Origin: Fibrobacterota bacterium
GTDB taxonomy: Bacteria > Fibrobacterota > Chitinivibrionia > Chitinivibrionales > Chitinispirillaceae
DNA length: 54,938 nt
Direction of reading: 5' to 3'
NCBI GenBank assembly: GCA_003164335.1
Contig: PLTF01000102.1
Location: 1-54,938 of the forward strand
In this document: positions 53,026-54,938 of the stretch, in pieces
Numbering within the stretch: position 1 is the first letter of the stretch
How the letters are laid out: every line of letters starts with the position of its first letter
Made by a program: the position numbers and the translations under genes
Notes under the pieces: generated by a model
Told to the model about the DNA's origin: nothing
Seen by the model: only the letters and a program-made list of their open reading frames with translations
The model's database searches: none

Positions 53026-53037
53026 GGTAATATTACC
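53026..53037. promoter_or_regulatory. Perfect palindrome in AT-rich promoter region (possible operator)
   Basis: GGTAATATTACC, a perfect 12-bp palindrome 17 bases before the PAS fragment start. The surrounding 52862-53054 stretch is strongly AT-rich and without a gene, probably a promoter region. Regulatory function is a guess. Confidence 0.3.
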
Positions 53038-53054
53038 GCCCGCGGGTAACTATT

Positions 53055-53351
53055 GTGTTGCAAAATGCTTTCATCAGACGGAATGAAGCCTCCCAGGGCC
53101 CTCAAAATCGCTATCAATCCCTCGTAGAAATAGTATCAGATGCATCATTGATTATTCGCAGTAATAATATTATTTATGGTAACATTCCCGCCTCTAAATT
53201 GTTAAATGCCGAATCTAAAAAACTGATACCAGAACTCCCGCTTTTGCCCTCAACCGTTTTTCAATGGGTTGAAACTTTGCAACACCATGAAAGGCATACA
53301 GAGGCACACCCTCGCGGGCAGTTCAATCGGTTTCCCGGGAGGACTGAATGA
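53055..53351 (+). pseudogene. PAS-domain fragment of a sensor protein (98 aa frame)
   Basis: The frame starts at TTG 53055 and includes YQSLVEIVSDASLIIRSNNI with YGNIPASKLLNAESKKLI, the first half of a PAS domain. It then continues for about 45 residues that fit no domain and ends in a TGA that overlaps the ATG of the next frame (ATGA). The arrangement, with GGGAGG before that ATG, looks like the real junction of two translationally coupled genes, so this is probably a sensor gene whose central kinase part was deleted. A small functional PAS-only protein cannot be excluded. Confidence 0.55.
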
Positions 53352-53608
53352 AGAAAGGCCTGCCCGAATCTTCCCCATTTATCAATCCGACAATGCCGCT
53401 TGCCGATCCGGCTGAACACTATCTTTCTGCGATGCTGGAATGCAAACAGATGCAGGCCGGAGATCTGGTGATGGATGCTGCCGCACAGGGAGAAACATTA
53501 AAGGATATCTATTTGGAGAATACGATGCCTTCAAGAGCATATGAAGAAGTTCGACCCTGTTTTGCGGATTTCATACATCGGCTGCACCTTATCATCATGG
53601 AACGATAA
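53348..53608 (+). pseudogene. Truncated cobalamin-binding (cap domain) protein
   Basis: The segment HYLSAMLECKQMQAGDLVMD, then AAAQGETLKDIYLENTMPSR, is the four-helix cap (MetH-like) domain that covers cobalamin in methyltransferases and B12-dependent sensors. The following Rossmann domain, which would carry DxHxxG, is absent: after YEEV the frame runs into unrelated residues and stops 20 codons later. In a shifted frame the same DNA encodes a kinase C-terminus. The start (GGGAGG, ATG overlapping the previous stop) is good, so the N-terminal part is authentic. Deletion of the B12-binding half would leave it unable to bind cobalamin in the normal way. Confidence 0.62.
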
Positions 53609-53670
53609 CCGTTGAGGCGGGAAAAGATACGAGCGCTACATTTTATTTCTCCCTTGGCAATCCGGAATGA
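53562..53670 (+). pseudogene. C-terminal fragment of a histidine kinase
   Basis: In a frame different from the B12-cap fragment, the DNA encodes FCGFHTSAAPYHHGTITVEA followed by GKDTSATFYFSLGNPE and a stop. This is the G2-box end of a sensor kinase of the type that reads GHGFGLH in intact members. It has no start codon, and nothing of the H, N or G1 boxes precedes it. It ends seven bases before the response-regulator start, so an intact kinase gene once preceded the regulator directly. Confidence 0.6.
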
Positions 53671-53676
53671 TAACGC

Positions 53677-54357
53677 ATGGATAATTATTACTTCGATATC
53701 CTGGTAGTCGATGATCACCCGATCGTGAGGGCTGGAATCAAGCATATCATTGAAACCAGCGGAGAAATGCGGGTGTGTGGAGAAACGGGGGACGGGAACC
53801 AGGTCCTGGGCCTTATATCCAATTGTAATCCTGATGCCGTGGTACTCGATTTAACGATTGAAGGTATCGATGGATTGTCGTTAATCGGCCAGATTAAAGC
53901 ACGGCATCCGCAGCTTCCCGTCCTCATTCTTTCCATGCATGATGAATCCCTGTATGCGGAACGGTGCATAAGAGCCGGTTCCAAAGGATACCTCATGAAG
54001 ACGAAGGCTTCTCATGAGCTGATCCGTGCCCTGCATACGGTTATCGGTGAAGGAATTTTTGTTTCCGAGGCGGTGAAGGAACAAATAGTTCAGTCCGTCG
54101 CGCATTCGAAAACCATTCCGGTTTATTCAATCGAATCCTTAAGTCCGCGCGAATTTCAGGTATTCCGGCTCTATGGTGAGGGGTTGAACGGCAAAACTAT
54201 CGCCGACAAGCTCGGTTGCAGTCCTAAAACTATAGAAACCTATTGTCTCCGCATTCGCCATAAACTTGGGCTTCATAGTCTTGGCGAATTGACGGCGAAA
54301 GCCGGATCATACTTCGGTTCCTCGGTAAAAAAGGTAATTCCCCGCAATAATATTTAA
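53677..54357 (+). CDS. NarL/FixJ-type response regulator (226 aa)
   Basis: A receiver domain (residues 5-120) with acidic pocket DD at 12-13, phospho-acceptor Asp58 in VVLDL, the Ser of ILSMHDE and the conserved Lys in SKGYLMKTKA, followed by a LuxR-type helix-turn-helix (SLSPREFQVFRLYGEGLNGK, then SPKTIETYCLRIRHKLGLHS). It is a DNA-binding transcription regulator switched by phosphorylation. It looks intact, but the adjacent kinase genes on both sides are deleted remnants. It may be an orphan or be controlled by another kinase such as the soluble one at 20848-21573 (speculative). Confidence 0.93.
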   Translation: MDNYYFDILVVDDHPIVRAGIKHIIETSGEMRVCGETGDGNQVLGLISNCNPDAVVLDLTIEGIDGLSLIGQIKARHPQLPVLILSMHDESLYAERCIRAGSKGYLMKTKASHELIRALHTVIGEGIFVSEAVKEQIVQSVAHSKTIPVYSIESLSPREFQVFRLYGEGLNGKTIADKLGCSPKTIETYCLRIRHKLGLHSLGELTAKAGSYFGSSVKKVIPRNNI

Positions 54358-54367
54358 TTCCAGTGTG

Positions 54368-54411
54368 TGTCAGGTCCTTCCTTACATTGAATTGACGTTA
54401 CACACCTGACA
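54368..54411 (+). terminator. Possible hairpin after the response regulator gene
   Basis: Arms TGTCAGGT (54368-54375) and ACCTGACA (54404-54411) are perfectly complementary but 28 bases apart. A short T-rich stretch follows. It is weak as a terminator. Confidence 0.35.
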
Positions 54412-54481
54412 AACTTTTCTCTTGTTGTATCGTACAATTGGTATTCCACGAGTGCAAAACCCCGCACATGCGAGGAGGTCC

Positions 54482-54885
54482 ATGATCGATCCAAGGCCAT
54501 CCGGAAAAACTGCCAACGTCAACAGGCCGTTGGGTTCCACTACCGATGAGTCTTTTGTGGGCATCGATACTGTCGTTCATGGTATTAAAAACTTGCTGCT
54601 CACGATACTATGGGCGTCGGAAGCTATGCGCAATGAGCTCTCCGAGAAACATGGTTCATATGAGAAGGCCGTTACCATTGGGCATGCTGCAAAGGAATGT
54701 GATCGCCTTATCGGTTTACTAGTATCCAATAACAGGGGTATCAATAACCATAAAGAGGCCGATGCGGGCTCAGGGCGGTCAAGAAGTACACTATGAAACA
54801 TGGCGGGACCGTTGCGGTCAATGACCGGAACGTCGGGGAAACGGCATTTTCAATTTGTTTGCCCGTTATTGGTCTACAGATCTAA
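54482..54885 (+). pseudogene. Histidine kinase remnant with middle deleted
   Basis: The first frame (54482-54796, 104 aa) starts at an ATG after GAGGAGG and contains a dimerisation/phosphotransfer helix pair: DTVVHGIKNLLLTILWASEA, with His in VVHGIKN as the likely phospho-acceptor, and AAKECDRLIGLLVSN. A second frame beginning ATG 54793 (ATGA overlap) encodes KHGGTVAVNDRNVGETAFSI, then CLPVIGLQI and a stop: the G2 end of a kinase. The ATP-binding N, G1 and F boxes are missing, so this is a kinase with an internal deletion plus a frameshift. A short DHp-only phosphotransfer protein is the alternative for the first frame. Confidence 0.65.
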
Positions 54886-54938
54886 CCGCATTGCTCCGTA
54901 ACGGCCGTTTGATTGTAAGCCTCCGGTAATCCCCGTCT

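Noticed and set aside
1-54938. tRNA, rRNA, tmRNA, 6S, RNase P and SRP RNA genes
   Set aside because: I looked through the intergenic regions for cloverleaf ends with CCA and for the known conserved blocks of these RNAs and saw none; a covariance-model search would be decisive.

Overview
The window (about 55 kb, GC-moderate to GC-rich, with AT-rich islands at the putative origin and at the right end) reads as chromosomal DNA from a flagellated, diderm, probably anaerobic bacterium. Supporting genes are the flagellar cap, chaperone and flagellin genes, an MCE-domain protein, two predicted beta-barrel proteins, the DXP isoprenoid pathway, UppP, and a full-length pyruvate:ferredoxin oxidoreductase. 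The mixture (long GreA fusion, SPINDLY/OGT-type glycosyltransferase, TPR giant, DUF1573, SPL-type radical SAM) would suit Fibrobacterota (Chitinispirillia-like), Spirochaetota or a related candidate phylum. No 16S or similar marker is present, so this is an inference.

Layout. 0-4 kb: a truncated SPL-type radical SAM gene, a DUF1573 protein, a Tyw1-like radical SAM protein and hisS. 3.8-6.7 kb: fliD-fliS-small chaperone operon on the minus strand with a sigma-28-like promoter. 6.7-10.5 kb: MCE protein, outer-membrane protein, AT-rich putative oriC with four DnaA-box-like sites, and dnaA. 10.5-11.3 kb: palindrome-rich intergenic DNA. 11-17.3 kb: dxs, two flagellin genes and an OGT-like glycosyltransferase. 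17.3-18.1 kb: a nest of mobile repeats. 18-26.6 kb: B12-type radical SAM protein, glycosyltransferase, histidine kinase, two sugar transporters and a short-chain dehydrogenase. 26.7-38.7 kb: polA, a 1418-residue P-loop/TPR protein, a decayed ArnT-like gene, a GT22-like membrane glycosyltransferase, FmdB, qor and purC. 38.7-39.2 kb: a group II intron relic. 39.2-52.7 kb: beta-barrel/HEAT protein, a low-complexity protein, miaA, a YibQ-type deacetylase, pdxJ, PFOR, GreA fusion, aroK, uppP and a small membrane protein. 52.7-54.9 kb: an intact NarL-type response regulator among remnants of PAS, cobalamin-cap and histidine-kinase genes.

Two themes lie outside the genes. First, the intergenic spaces carry several families of short dispersed repeats: a GGTTCCCCC palindrome family (R1) just 3' of genes, a compound hairpin family (D), a two-hairpin family (C), a 180-bp element with inverted ends and 8-bp target duplication (MITE1), and a roughly 147-bp inverted-repeat element at TA (MITE2). 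One C copy appears to supply the ribosome-binding site and start codon of a glycosyltransferase gene. Second, several genes survive as heads joined to tails with the middle missing (ArnT-like, group II intron, two histidine kinases, a B12-cap protein). This suggests decay by internal deletion. How the genes work together: the flagellar genes, both flagellins and the OGT-like enzyme plausibly form a build-and-glycosylate set; the rest is mostly housekeeping.
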